Source: Anaeromonas sp052088025
Lineage (GTDB): Bacteria; Bacillota; Clostridia; Tissierellales; SIT17
Length of the DNA stretch: 60,239 nt
NCBI RefSeq assembly: GCF_052088025.1
Contig: NZ_JBQCYD010000012.1
Coordinates: forward strand, 1-60,239
Direction: 5' to 3'
Below, piece by piece: positions 53,566 through 60,239 of the stretch. The position numbers were made by a program, and so were the translations under genes. How positions within the stretch are numbered: position 1 is the stretch's first letter; every line of letters starts with the position of its first letter. The notes under the pieces are model-generated. The model did not search any database, was not told the DNA's origin, and saw only the letters and a list, made by a program, of their open reading frames with translations.

Positions 53566-53901
53566 TTATCCCTCCTTATCAAAAAGATCTTTCCAATTAA
53601 GTGTCCCATAATAATGAAATACCTTTATAGCAAGCATGAGTGATAGAGCTGTTATGCTTGCACCTATTACTATAGTTGTTATCATAAGTGCTTGAGGGAT
53701 AGGATCTACTATTTTTTCTATATTACCATCAAGTATAGGTATTTCTCCACCTTCTGATCCTCCTATGCTTAAAAATAATAATATTATTGCTGCTTGTGCT
53801 ATATTTAGGGAAATAATTGATTTTATTATTCCCTTACTAATTGCTAGTCCATAAAAACCTATTAATACTATTATGAATGAAAAAAGTATTTCTAATTTCA
53901 C
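53566..53901 (-). CDS. mrpC: Mrp antiporter subunit C (NuoK-like)
   Basis: 111 residues, three membrane segments, NuoK/MnhC fold: YGLAISKGIIKSIISLNIAQAAIILLF and DPIPQALMITTIVIGASITALSL, the DPxPQALxLTxIVI motif. It starts directly after mrpB (no gap to its stop). Confidence 0.9.
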   Translation of the reverse strand: MKLEILFSFIIVLIGFYGLAISKGIIKSIISLNIAQAAIILLFLSIGGSEGGEIPILDGNIEKIVDPIPQALMITTIVIGASITALSLMLAIKVFHYYGTLNWKDLFDKEG

Positions 53902-54306
53902 CTATTCACCTTCTTCCATAAATGTAGTAAATATTGTTATAAGCCCTGTTGAGACTTTTATCCCTATTAAAAAGTTAAGTAATAATAAAAATATAACCTT
54001 TATATTTATAGTCATATTTTTTGGTATGAAGTTTGTGAAAAAAGTTCCCCTTGTAAAGATACTTGCCATAGCTACTAATATTATTATAAAGAAGCTATAC
54101 TTTTCTACCTTTACTAAAAAGGCTATATCTTCAAGTATTGGCACATCAATTATATAGGTTATAAGTATGGCTGTTGCAAGTATTGTACCTCCTTGAAAGC
54201 CACCTCCAGGTGACAGGTGTCCATTTATTATAACGTAAAATCCATACATGAGTATAAATGGAAAGAGTATTTTACAAATACATGTTAAAATTTCTGATTT
54301 TTTCAT
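53902..54306 (-). CDS. mrpB: Mrp antiporter subunit B (MnhB-like)
   Basis: 134 residues, about four segments. NGHLSPGGGFQGGTILATAILI is the MnhB signature (HLSPGGGFQGG). It partners the MbhE-like gene before it, overlapping it by four bases. Confidence 0.9.
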   Translation of the reverse strand: MKKSEILTCICKILFPFILMYGFYVIINGHLSPGGGFQGGTILATAILITYIIDVPILEDIAFLVKVEKYSFFIIILVAMASIFTRGTFFTNFIPKNMTINIKVIFLLLLNFLIGIKVSTGLITIFTTFMEEGE

Positions 54307-54572
54307 ATTACATCATCATCCCTTTTAGATATGAATATAATACCAGATACAGTTACAAGTAAAAGTCCTGCTTCAAATAAGGAATCATAAAGCCTATAAT
54401 CAAGGTATATAGAAGTTATAATATTTTTTGAACCAGTTTCTCTTAAGGCATTGTTAAACAAATAATTCTTGGTATAATTATCTACATCCAATTCTTCTAA
54501 TATAGAAATAAAGCTTATAAATATTATTATGAGTAATATTATAGTTATACCTTTTTTAATCATATACCTCAT
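54303..54572 (-). CDS. MbhE-like small subunit of the antiporter
   Basis: 89 residues with two membrane segments (ITIILLIIIFISFISIL near the N-terminus; LFEAGLLLVTVSGIIFISKRDD at the C-terminus). Sequence TSIYLDYRLYDSLFEAGLL fits MbhE or the C-terminal domain of MrpA. It stands at the place of MbhE and overlaps the neighbours by 17 and four bases. Confidence 0.75.
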   Translation of the reverse strand: MRYMIKKGITIILLIIIFISFISILEELDVDNYTKNYLFNNALRETGSKNIITSIYLDYRLYDSLFEAGLLLVTVSGIIFISKRDDDVI

Positions 54573-55092
54573 CCTCTTCTATGAGCCTTACTTCTATATC
54601 TTCATAATTATTAGACATCATATTCAATCTATTTGAAATAATAGATACTGGATTTGCTTTAAAAATATATTTTTCATCTTCTTTGTATATAAATAAATCT
54701 ACATTTCTAACTCTAAATATATTAAATGAAATATCTGATTTGCTTTTTACAAATGTTAATTTCAAATTATAATGCTCAGTTAGTTCCTTTAACATGACAT
54801 ATCCTATACCAGTCTTTTTTTCAACATTTAAAAACTCATCATCTACTTTTCCACTTACTACTATAAATTCTCTTTGTTTGGAAATTGCTATTATGAAGAT
54901 TAGTGGGGTTATAGCACTTCCTATGGCAGCTTCAGCAAGGGCTAAATCTGGTGCCTTATAAAAGAAATAAAGAATGGCAGAAATAAGAGAAAAGACCGAG
55001 AAAAAGATAACTGCTTTTAAATTATCTTTTAGAACTATTACTGTAATAGCTATTATAATCAAAAAAATTTGAAGTAATATTATTATGTTCAT
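54556..55092 (-). CDS. DUF4040/MbhD-like subunit with extra C-terminal domain
   Basis: 178 residues. Residues 1-75 are membrane helices of the DUF4040 (MbhD, MrpA C-terminal) type: YKAPDLALAEAAIGSAITPLIFIIAI. Residues 80-178 are a soluble tail (VSGKVDDEFLNVEKKTG, YKEDEKYIFKANPVS) that I do not recognise and that MbhD lacks. It could be cytoplasmic and regulatory. Overlaps both neighbours. Confidence 0.75.
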   Translation of the reverse strand: MNIIILLQIFLIIIAITVIVLKDNLKAVIFFSVFSLISAILYFFYKAPDLALAEAAIGSAITPLIFIIAISKQREFIVVSGKVDDEFLNVEKKTGIGYVMLKELTEHYNLKLTFVKSKSDISFNIFRVRNVDLFIYKEDEKYIFKANPVSIISNRLNMMSNNYEDIEVRLIEEDEVYD

Positions 55093-55397
55093 ATCTCTTC
55101 ATCATCCTCTTTTGAAGGTATTCCATTTAAATATGCACTCCTTGCAATTATATGATTGCTAACTGGACCTGTTAAAAGCATAAAAATAAGGATTATAACA
55201 AGCCTTATAGATAATTCACTTAATCCTGATCTTATTATGAGTGCAAATATTATTGTTATGAATGCTACTGTATCTATATTGCTACTTGTAAGAAGTCTTG
55301 CATAAATATTTTTAAATTTATATATACCCAAAATACCAAAAAATATGAATATCCATGAAAGAATTAATAAAACATTTGATAAATAAGTAGATATCAT
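55089..55397 (-). CDS. mrpG: Mrp antiporter subunit G (MnhG-like)
   Basis: 102 residues, three membrane segments: WIFIFFGILGIYKFKNIYARLLTSSNIDTVAF and IFMLLTGPVSNHIIARSAYLNGIP, where TGPVSNHxIARAA is the MnhG signature. Overlaps mrpF by four bases. Confidence 0.9.
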   Translation of the reverse strand: MISTYLSNVLLILSWIFIFFGILGIYKFKNIYARLLTSSNIDTVAFITIIFALIIRSGLSELSIRLVIILIFMLLTGPVSNHIIARSAYLNGIPSKEDDEEI

Positions 55398-55663
55398 TTT
55401 TGCCTACCTCCCCTGATCAAAAATCTTGAAATAAGGGTTATAGTTAAAAATCCTATTATTCCATATGATATAGCTATATCAAGTAACATAGGATTCTTTT
55501 CATATATAGCATAAACAGTTATTAAAAGGGTTACATTTGCTGAGATTAAATTAAGACACATGAGTCTGTCCCAAAGTGTAGGCCCTTTAACCATTTTAAG
55601 TAAAATTAAAAACATGGCAAGTATAAGAACTACCATTGTTATAATTAAAAACATATAAATCAA
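55394..55663 (-). CDS. mrpF: Mrp antiporter subunit F (MnhF-like)
   Basis: 89 residues, three membrane segments. MVKGPTLWDRLMCLNLISANVTLLI is the MnhF GPTxxDRxxALN motif. Overlaps mrpE by four bases. Confidence 0.9.
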   Translation of the reverse strand: MIYMFLIITMVVLILAMFLILLKMVKGPTLWDRLMCLNLISANVTLLITVYAIYEKNPMLLDIAISYGIIGFLTITLISRFLIRGGRQK

Positions 55664-56136
55664 TCCTTCGTTTTAAAAATTCTTTCAAATTTCTTTCTAA
55701 TATTCTTTTCTACCTTTTTATCTTTATCAGCTCTTATATAAATAACAGTCAAATGGTTAGCATTTTTATCTACTGTTATAGTTCCAGGGGTTAAGGTTAT
55801 AGAATTTGCAACAAGTGTTATAAGTAGTGGATCTTTTATATTTAATTTCAACTCTATTATTGAAGGATTGTATTCATTTTTTATGATGCTCTTTATCAAA
55901 TCTATGGCTGATATATATATTTCAAAAATAAGTATGAAAAAGTACTTTATAATAGTAAAAACACCTGGAAAAGTAAATTCAAATCCTTTTTCACTATAAA
56001 GAATACCAAAAGATAAATATGTAACTATAAAAGATACTAATAATCCCCCTATAATATTAGAAATTTCTAAATTTAAGGTAAGTAGTAACCAAAACATAAA
56101 GAGTATAAGGAAAAGTTTAGGGTGAAATTTTTTCAA
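55660..56136 (-). CDS. mrpE: Mrp antiporter subunit E (MnhE-like)
   Basis: 158 residues with two N-terminal membrane segments and a soluble C-terminal part. PLLITLVANSITLTPGTITVD is the MnhE signature. First conserved subunit in the operon, following the 121-residue unknown gene without a gap. Confidence 0.9.
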   Translation of the reverse strand: MKKFHPKLFLILFMFWLLLTLNLEISNIIGGLLVSFIVTYLSFGILYSEKGFEFTFPGVFTIIKYFFILIFEIYISAIDLIKSIIKNEYNPSIIELKLNIKDPLLITLVANSITLTPGTITVDKNANHLTVIYIRADKDKKVEKNIRKKFERIFKTKD

Positions 56137-56502
56137 TTATTTCACCTCTTTTAACTTTTCTTTTTCTATTTCCACTACTATATCTAAATATTCTCCATCA
56201 TAATCTACATATGATTTATCTATTATACCTGCTATTAGATATAAATTCTCTTCATGTACATCATCATATAAGCCTTCATATAATGGCAGTTCTATATCAT
56301 AATCTTTATCTATTTCTAAAAAATGTTTGAATTTCTTTATTGTACTTTTCTTTAAGTCATCTATTTTCGAATTAATTTCTATTCTTATATATGCACCTGA
56401 ATTATCTATATTTAAATCGATGTTTGTAGCATTTTTCTTAAGCATTATTGAAGTAAGTGAGCAAACAATATTATATATATTTTCATTAAGCCTATTAAGC
56501 AT
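56137..56502 (-). CDS. Unknown small protein heading the Mrp/Mbh operon
   Basis: 121 residues; I do not recognise it. It has no membrane segment or Cys pattern and looks like a compact alpha/beta protein: helix at 1-23, strands around ATNIDLNIDNSGAYIRIEI and ENLYLIAGIIDKSYVDY, strand DIVVEIEK and a charged C-terminus. Its stop is directly followed by the mrpE ATG, so translation is coupled. Candidate roles are regulation or assembly of the antiporter (inference). Confidence 0.6.
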   Translation of the reverse strand: MLNRLNENIYNIVCSLTSIMLKKNATNIDLNIDNSGAYIRIEINSKIDDLKKSTIKKFKHFLEIDKDYDIELPLYEGLYDDVHEENLYLIAGIIDKSYVDYDGEYLDIVVEIEKEKLKEVK

Positions 56503-56579
56503 GATTTTTCACCTCTTCCTTATATTATAAGTACCCTAAAATTAAAATATAAATTTTATTTTTAAAAAATTAATTTAAT

Positions 56580-57908
56580 CTATTTTGCATTTCTCATCAT
56601 TTCTATAAATTCAAAATTTGTCTTTGTATTCATTAATTTTTCTATTATCATTTCTGCTACATCTACAGTAGAAGTATTGCCTAGAGCTTTTCTTATACTC
56701 CATATTGTTTCAAGTTCTTTTTGTGATAATAATAAATCTTCTCTTCTTGTGCCAGATTTATTTATATCTATTGCTGGGAATATTCTCTTTTCAGATAATT
56801 TTCTATCTAAATGTACTTCCATATTTCCTGTGCCTTTAAACTCTTCAAATATTACATCATCCATTCTACTACCTGTATCAATTAAAGCTGTGGCAAGTAT
56901 GGTAAGACTTCCACCATTTTCTATTTTTCTAGCTGCACCAAAAAAACTTTTAGGTTTATGAAGTGCTCCAGGGTCAAGTCCTCCTGATAATGTTCTACCT
57001 GTTGCAGGTATGATTAGGTTATATGCTCGAGCTAGTCTTGTTATACTATCTAGTAGTATTACTACATCTTTACCATGTTCTACTAATCTCTTTGCACGTT
57101 CAAGTACCATTTCTGCTACTTTTGTATGATGACGTGGAAGTTCATCAAATGTAGAATATGCTACATCTGCCTTTACAGAACGTTGCATATCTGTAACTTC
57201 TTCTGGTCTTTCATCTATTAATAATATTATGATTTCTACGTCCGGGTGATTCTTAGCAATGGCATTGGCAACCTTTTTTAAAAGTACAGTTTTACCTGCC
57301 TTTGGAGGTGCCACTATCATACCTCTTTGGCCTCTACCAATAGGTGCTATTAAATCTATTATTCTAGTTGAAAGTTCAGATGAATTTGTTTCAAGAGTCA
57401 TTCTTTTAATAGGATAAATTGGGGTAAGAGTATCAAAGTTTGGTCTGTTTGTTGCGGTTTCTGGATCTAAGTCATTTATCTTCTTTACATATAATAGTGC
57501 ATTATATTTTTCTCCAGCCTTTGCAGGTCTTGTTATACCAAAGACTTTATCTCCTGTTTTTATATTAAACCTTCTTATTTGAGAAGGTGATATATATATA
57601 TCATCATCGCCTGATAAGTAGTTTTCACGCCTTAAAAATCCGTATCCTCCATCTGGATGAAGTTCAAGTATTCCTTGTACATGGTTTATTTCTTTAGAAT
57701 TATCTATTTCATCAGATAATCTATCTGGTAGTTCTTTCTTTTGTTTCTCTTTTTGATTTAATTTTTCTATTTTTTCTAAATCTCCTGCTTTTAATAAATG
57801 ATCTATAAGTTCAGATTTTCTATATTTGGTAACCGATTTTAAACCTACGTTTTTTGCCATAGATTTTAACTCATCTAATTTCATAGACTCTAAGTCAGAT
57901 CGTTTCAA
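56580..57908 (-). CDS. rho: Transcription termination factor Rho
   Basis: 442 residues. N-terminal Rho_N domain (LDELKSMAKNVGLKSVTKYRKSELIDHLL), S1-like RNA-binding part (about 75-150: GILELHPDGGYGFLRRENYLSGDDDIYIS), then ATPase with Walker A APPKAGKTVLLKK and Walker B VVILLDSITRLARAYN; R-loop FGAARKIENGGSLTI. TTG start with GGAGGTG upstream; no ATG is near. Hexameric RNA helicase. No terminator is visible between rho and the Mrp operon, so read-through is possible. Confidence 0.96.
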   Translation of the reverse strand: MKRSDLESMKLDELKSMAKNVGLKSVTKYRKSELIDHLLKAGDLEKIEKLNQKEKQKKELPDRLSDEIDNSKEINHVQGILELHPDGGYGFLRRENYLSGDDDIYISPSQIRRFNIKTGDKVFGITRPAKAGEKYNALLYVKKINDLDPETATNRPNFDTLTPIYPIKRMTLETNSSELSTRIIDLIAPIGRGQRGMIVAPPKAGKTVLLKKVANAIAKNHPDVEIIILLIDERPEEVTDMQRSVKADVAYSTFDELPRHHTKVAEMVLERAKRLVEHGKDVVILLDSITRLARAYNLIIPATGRTLSGGLDPGALHKPKSFFGAARKIENGGSLTILATALIDTGSRMDDVIFEEFKGTGNMEVHLDRKLSEKRIFPAIDINKSGTRREDLLLSQKELETIWSIRKALGNTSTVDVAEMIIEKLMNTKTNFEFIEMMRNAK

Positions 57909-57994
57909 ATGGACACCTCCGGAATTTTTATATGTAGTTTTTTAATTTGTTTGGGAAAAATTAAAAGAAATATACAGATAAGCATATATAGCTT

Positions 57995-58023
57995 ATGATA
58001 TCATTTAGTTGATATTAAGTCAA
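57995..58023 (-). promoter_or_regulatory. Promoter of rho
   Basis: Minus strand: -35 TTGACT (58018-58023), 17-base spacer, -10 TATCAT (57995-58000). The leader to the TTG start is about 80 nt. Confidence 0.7.
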
Positions 58024-58067
58024 TTAAATATTTTGAAAATTTGCTAGAATTAATAGTTTTAACTTAT

Positions 58068-58113
58068 AAAAATAGAGATAATATAGCTTTTATACTATAT
58101 TATCTCTATTTTT
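58068..58113 (-). terminator. Intrinsic terminator after glpX
   Basis: Perfect 19-bp stem AAAAATAGAGATAATATAG with 8-base loop and T-run; it separates glpX from rho. Confidence 0.9.
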
Positions 58114-58122
58114 ATTTATATA

Positions 58123-59139
58123 TTAAGCCTTACCATGCTTCTTCATCAAATTAATTAATATATCATTTTTATCTAATTTGTGAATTGCTTCTACAAAGCG
58201 GATTGTTCCTGTTTTTGATCTCATTACTATGGAATGGGTGCTTGCTACATTGTTCCCTTTATATACTACACCTTTTAGTAAATCTCCATCACTTATTCCT
58301 GTTGCTGAAAAGAATGCTTCATCACCTTTTACTAAATCTTCTAGAGATAAACTTCTATCTATATCTTCATCTGTTAAATTTAAATCCCTACATCTTTGTA
58401 ATTCTTCATCGCTTCTCACATTTAATCTTGCTACCATATCTCCACCCATTGCTTTTATGGCTGCTGCTGTTATTACTCCTTCTGGTGCTCCACCTATTCC
58501 CATTAATATATCTATTCCTGTATCATCAAAGCCTGTAGCTAAAGCTGCTGCTACGTCTCCTTCTCCAAATAGTTTTATCCTTGCACCTATTTGTCTGATT
58601 TCTCTAATTAAATCAAAATGTCTAGGTCTATCTTGTATTGTAACTGTTAAATCTGATATATCTTTGTTTAATGCTTTTGCTACTGCTTTTAGATTTTCTT
58701 CTACTCCCGCATCTAATTTGATTTTTCCTTTAGCTTTAGGTCCTACTACTATTTTTTCCATATATGTATCTGGTGCATGCAGTAAGCATCCCTTTGGTGC
58801 CATAGCTATTACTGCTATTGCATTTGGAAGTCCTTTTGCAACAAGTGTAGTACCATCTAATGGATCTACTGCTATATCTACTTCCATAGATTCATCACTT
58901 CCTGCTCCTATTTCTTCCCCTATAAATAGCATAGGTGCTTTATCTTTTTCTCCTTCACCTATAACTACAGTTCCCTTTACTTCTGCTAAGTTAAAGGCAC
59001 CTCTCATACCATCTACCGCTGCTCCATCTGCTCCTATCTTGTCGCCTCTACCCATATATTTTGCTGATGCAAGTGCAGCTATTTCTGTCACTCTTACTAA
59101 AGAAAGTGCTAAATTTCTATCTAATTTCATATTATCCAC
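58123..59139 (-). CDS. glpX: Fructose-1,6-bisphosphatase class II (GlpX)
   Basis: 338 residues. Metal and substrate motif VDIAVDPLDGTTLVAKG (about 84-100), KDKAPMLFIGEEIG and GIGGAPEGVITAAA. Hydrolyses fructose-1,6-bisphosphate to fructose-6-phosphate in gluconeogenesis, which fits PPDK in this window. Order glpX-rho is conserved in Firmicutes. Divergent from the VanY-type gene. Confidence 0.95.
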   Translation of the reverse strand: MDNMKLDRNLALSLVRVTEIAALASAKYMGRGDKIGADGAAVDGMRGAFNLAEVKGTVVIGEGEKDKAPMLFIGEEIGAGSDESMEVDIAVDPLDGTTLVAKGLPNAIAVIAMAPKGCLLHAPDTYMEKIVVGPKAKGKIKLDAGVEENLKAVAKALNKDISDLTVTIQDRPRHFDLIREIRQIGARIKLFGEGDVAAALATGFDDTGIDILMGIGGAPEGVITAAAIKAMGGDMVARLNVRSDEELQRCRDLNLTDEDIDRSLSLEDLVKGDEAFFSATGISDGDLLKGVVYKGNNVASTHSIVMRSKTGTIRFVEAIHKLDKNDILINLMKKHGKA

Positions 59140-59221
59140 CTCGTTTTTGTATTCTATTAATTTTTATCACTATGTTTGAATTAAGTCAACTTATTTCTTA
59201 CATTTTTAGGTGTTTTTTTGT

Positions 59222-59227
59222 TATAAT
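59222..59227 (+). promoter_or_regulatory. Extended -10 promoter of the VanY-type gene
   Basis: TGTTATAAT (TGN plus perfect TATAAT at 59222-59227); the -35 region is weak. Transcription starts near 59234, about 24 bases before the ATG. Confidence 0.55.
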
Positions 59228-59257
59228 ATAAATAAGACAATGGAGGGATTTAGACTA

Positions 59258-60064
59258 ATGAAAAAAATCATGATTTTATTATCAGTATTTATTTTATCTA
59301 TATCTATAATTGGATGTGAAGATAAAGAAAATACTGATGATAAAGAAAAGCAAAATCAACAAAAACAAGAAGAAAACAACACTTCCAAAGATGAAGAACA
59401 GAATAAAGATGATGAAAGTGATGAAAAAGAAAATACTAAGTCATATCTAGAAAAAACTATTACTACTAATGCAAGTGGAGAAAATGTTGTAACTAATCCA
59501 AATGATATACTAGTTATAGCAAATAAGGAAAGAAATCTTCCTTCAGATTATGAGCCTAGTGATTTAGTGGCACCTGATATACCTTTTGTATTTAAAGATA
59601 GTCCTGTTCGTTTCATGAGAGAAGTTGCTGCAAGTAATATAGAAAAATTGTTTGCTGCTGGAAATGATGCTGGTTTTAAGTTTTATGGAAGGTCTGGCTA
59701 TAGATCATATGATATTCAAAAATCTCTATTTGATAGATATGTAGACGCAAAAGGCGAAGAAGCTGCAAATAAGTCTAGTGCAAGAGCTGGGCAAAGTGAA
59801 CATCAAACAGGTCTTACTATGGATGTGACATCTCAAATTGTGGATTTACAACTTACAGAGTCTTATGGTGATACTCCTGATGGAATGTGGCTAGCTGAAA
59901 ATGCTCATAAATTTGGATTTATTATAAGATATCCTAAGGGTAAGGAGTCTGTAACTGGTTACAGTTACGAACCATGGCACATTCGCTATGTAGGAATTGA
60001 TACTGCAAAGAAAATATATGATTTAAATATAACTTTAGAAGAATATTTTAGGGATCACTATTAA
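59258..60064 (+). CDS. D-alanyl-D-alanine carboxypeptidase lipoprotein (VanY family)
   Basis: 268 residues. Lipoprotein signal (SISIIGC, Cys at 20), acidic Lys/Glu/Asp/Asn-rich tether (about 21-75), then an M15B/VanY zinc domain. The zinc motifs are SEHQTGLTMDV (SxHxxGxxxD) and EPWHIRYVG. GRSGYRSYDIQ is conserved. It removes the terminal D-Ala from peptidoglycan stem peptides; no van resistance genes are nearby, so housekeeping wall trimming is more likely than glycopeptide resistance. An ATG 16 codons earlier precedes the GGAGG site and is rejected. Confidence 0.9.
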   Translation: MKKIMILLSVFILSISIIGCEDKENTDDKEKQNQQKQEENNTSKDEEQNKDDESDEKENTKSYLEKTITTNASGENVVTNPNDILVIANKERNLPSDYEPSDLVAPDIPFVFKDSPVRFMREVAASNIEKLFAAGNDAGFKFYGRSGYRSYDIQKSLFDRYVDAKGEEAANKSSARAGQSEHQTGLTMDVTSQIVDLQLTESYGDTPDGMWLAENAHKFGFIIRYPKGKESVTGYSYEPWHIRYVGIDTAKKIYDLNITLEEYFRDHY

Positions 60065-60073
60065 GTGATCCCT
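60050..60073 (+). terminator. Intrinsic terminator after the VanY-type gene
   Basis: Perfect AGGGATCACT stem with ATTA loop spanning the stop codon and followed by ATTTTA. The remaining bases to 60239 hold no gene or site that I can support. Confidence 0.85.
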
Positions 60074-60239
60074 ATTTTAAAATATAAAAATAAGGATGCA
60101 TATTTACATGTAAACTTTTATATTATATTTAAAGGACAACTTTTTGTGAAAAGCTTGTTAAAATTGGGTATAAATACTACAAACTAAAGCAATCTGGTAA
60201 TATGTCAAGAGATAATTTCTAAGTAAAAGAAAAGAAACG

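Noticed and set aside
58229..59179. 316-codon plus-strand frame opposite glpX
   Set aside because: Antisense shadow of glpX: Ser/Pro/Ile-rich, no ribosome binding site, no family resemblance. Several similar plus-strand frames lie under the atp, ppdK and murA genes.
59258..60064. Glycopeptide-resistance VanY
   Set aside because: No vanR, vanS, vanH or vanX genes around it; domain alone fits housekeeping wall trimming.
1..60239. tRNA or rRNA genes
   Set aside because: No cloverleaf or rRNA-like GC-rich stretch was seen on either strand.

Overview
The window is AT-rich, Gram-positive, spore-former DNA. Sporulation genes (spoIID, spoIIQ, spoIIID), a T-box leader, strong GGAGG-type ribosome binding sites, short intergenic gaps and anaerobe-type metabolism (pyruvate phosphate dikinase with its regulator, CoA transferase, a Na+-type ATP synthase c subunit) point to an anaerobic member of the Clostridia. 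A Tissierellales-like lineage is my guess and I could not test it. Almost every gene lies on the minus strand. The plus-strand exceptions are an ABC transporter operon (13807-16462), a TspO-like gene (37445-38355) and a VanY-type peptidase (59258-60064).

Region by region: 1-3236 is the 5' 3.2 kb of a secreted, SH3-rich glucosaminidase with a probable Spo0A-controlled promoter. 3845-13172 is an accessory stretch with a TDT transporter plus a C-GCAxxG-C-C protein, an ECF S component, an amidohydrolase with a BTAD regulator, an NhaC antiporter with an M20 peptidase, and a lipoprotein. 13423-16462 is a T-box-controlled ABC transporter for an amino acid, probably an aromatic one. 

From 17374 to 59139 the window follows, in reverse, the classical Firmicutes chromosome backbone: glpX, rho, rpmE, tdk, prmC/prfA, ywlC, ywlE, rpiB, upp, the atp operon, ywmB, murA, spoIID, spoIIQ, spoIIID, mbl, flgF/flgG-like genes and flgJ. 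Into this backbone are inserted an MrpA-less Mrp/Mbh-type Na+/H+ antiporter (51971-56502), a PTS IIB-IIC-ZnuA operon behind a Fur/Zur-like operator (48615-50940), a chromate transporter pair between prmC and prfA, ppsR-ppdK, a dCMP deaminase, a TspO-like gene, an atoE-CoA-transferase operon with a sigma-54-type promoter, and a TetR-controlled membrane and metallopeptidase operon.

How the genes fit together: the c subunit has the Na+-ligand pattern, and both an Mrp/Mbh-type antiporter and an NhaC antiporter are present, so Na+ is the likely coupling ion. PPDK and PpsR handle the pyruvate/PEP node. AtoE and the CoA transferase take up and activate short-chain acids. The sporulation and cell-wall genes form the second theme.

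Most notable observations: an in-frame internal deletion in the FlgG-like gene; an approximately 80-residue coiled coil inserted in the arginine phosphatase ahead of its catalytic Asp; the Zur-like operator joining a PTS to ZnuA; the sigma-54 promoter; the Mbh-ordered antiporter with an unknown leading protein; and two 100-N gaps that are assembly artefacts, each flanked by the same 55 bases on both sides.
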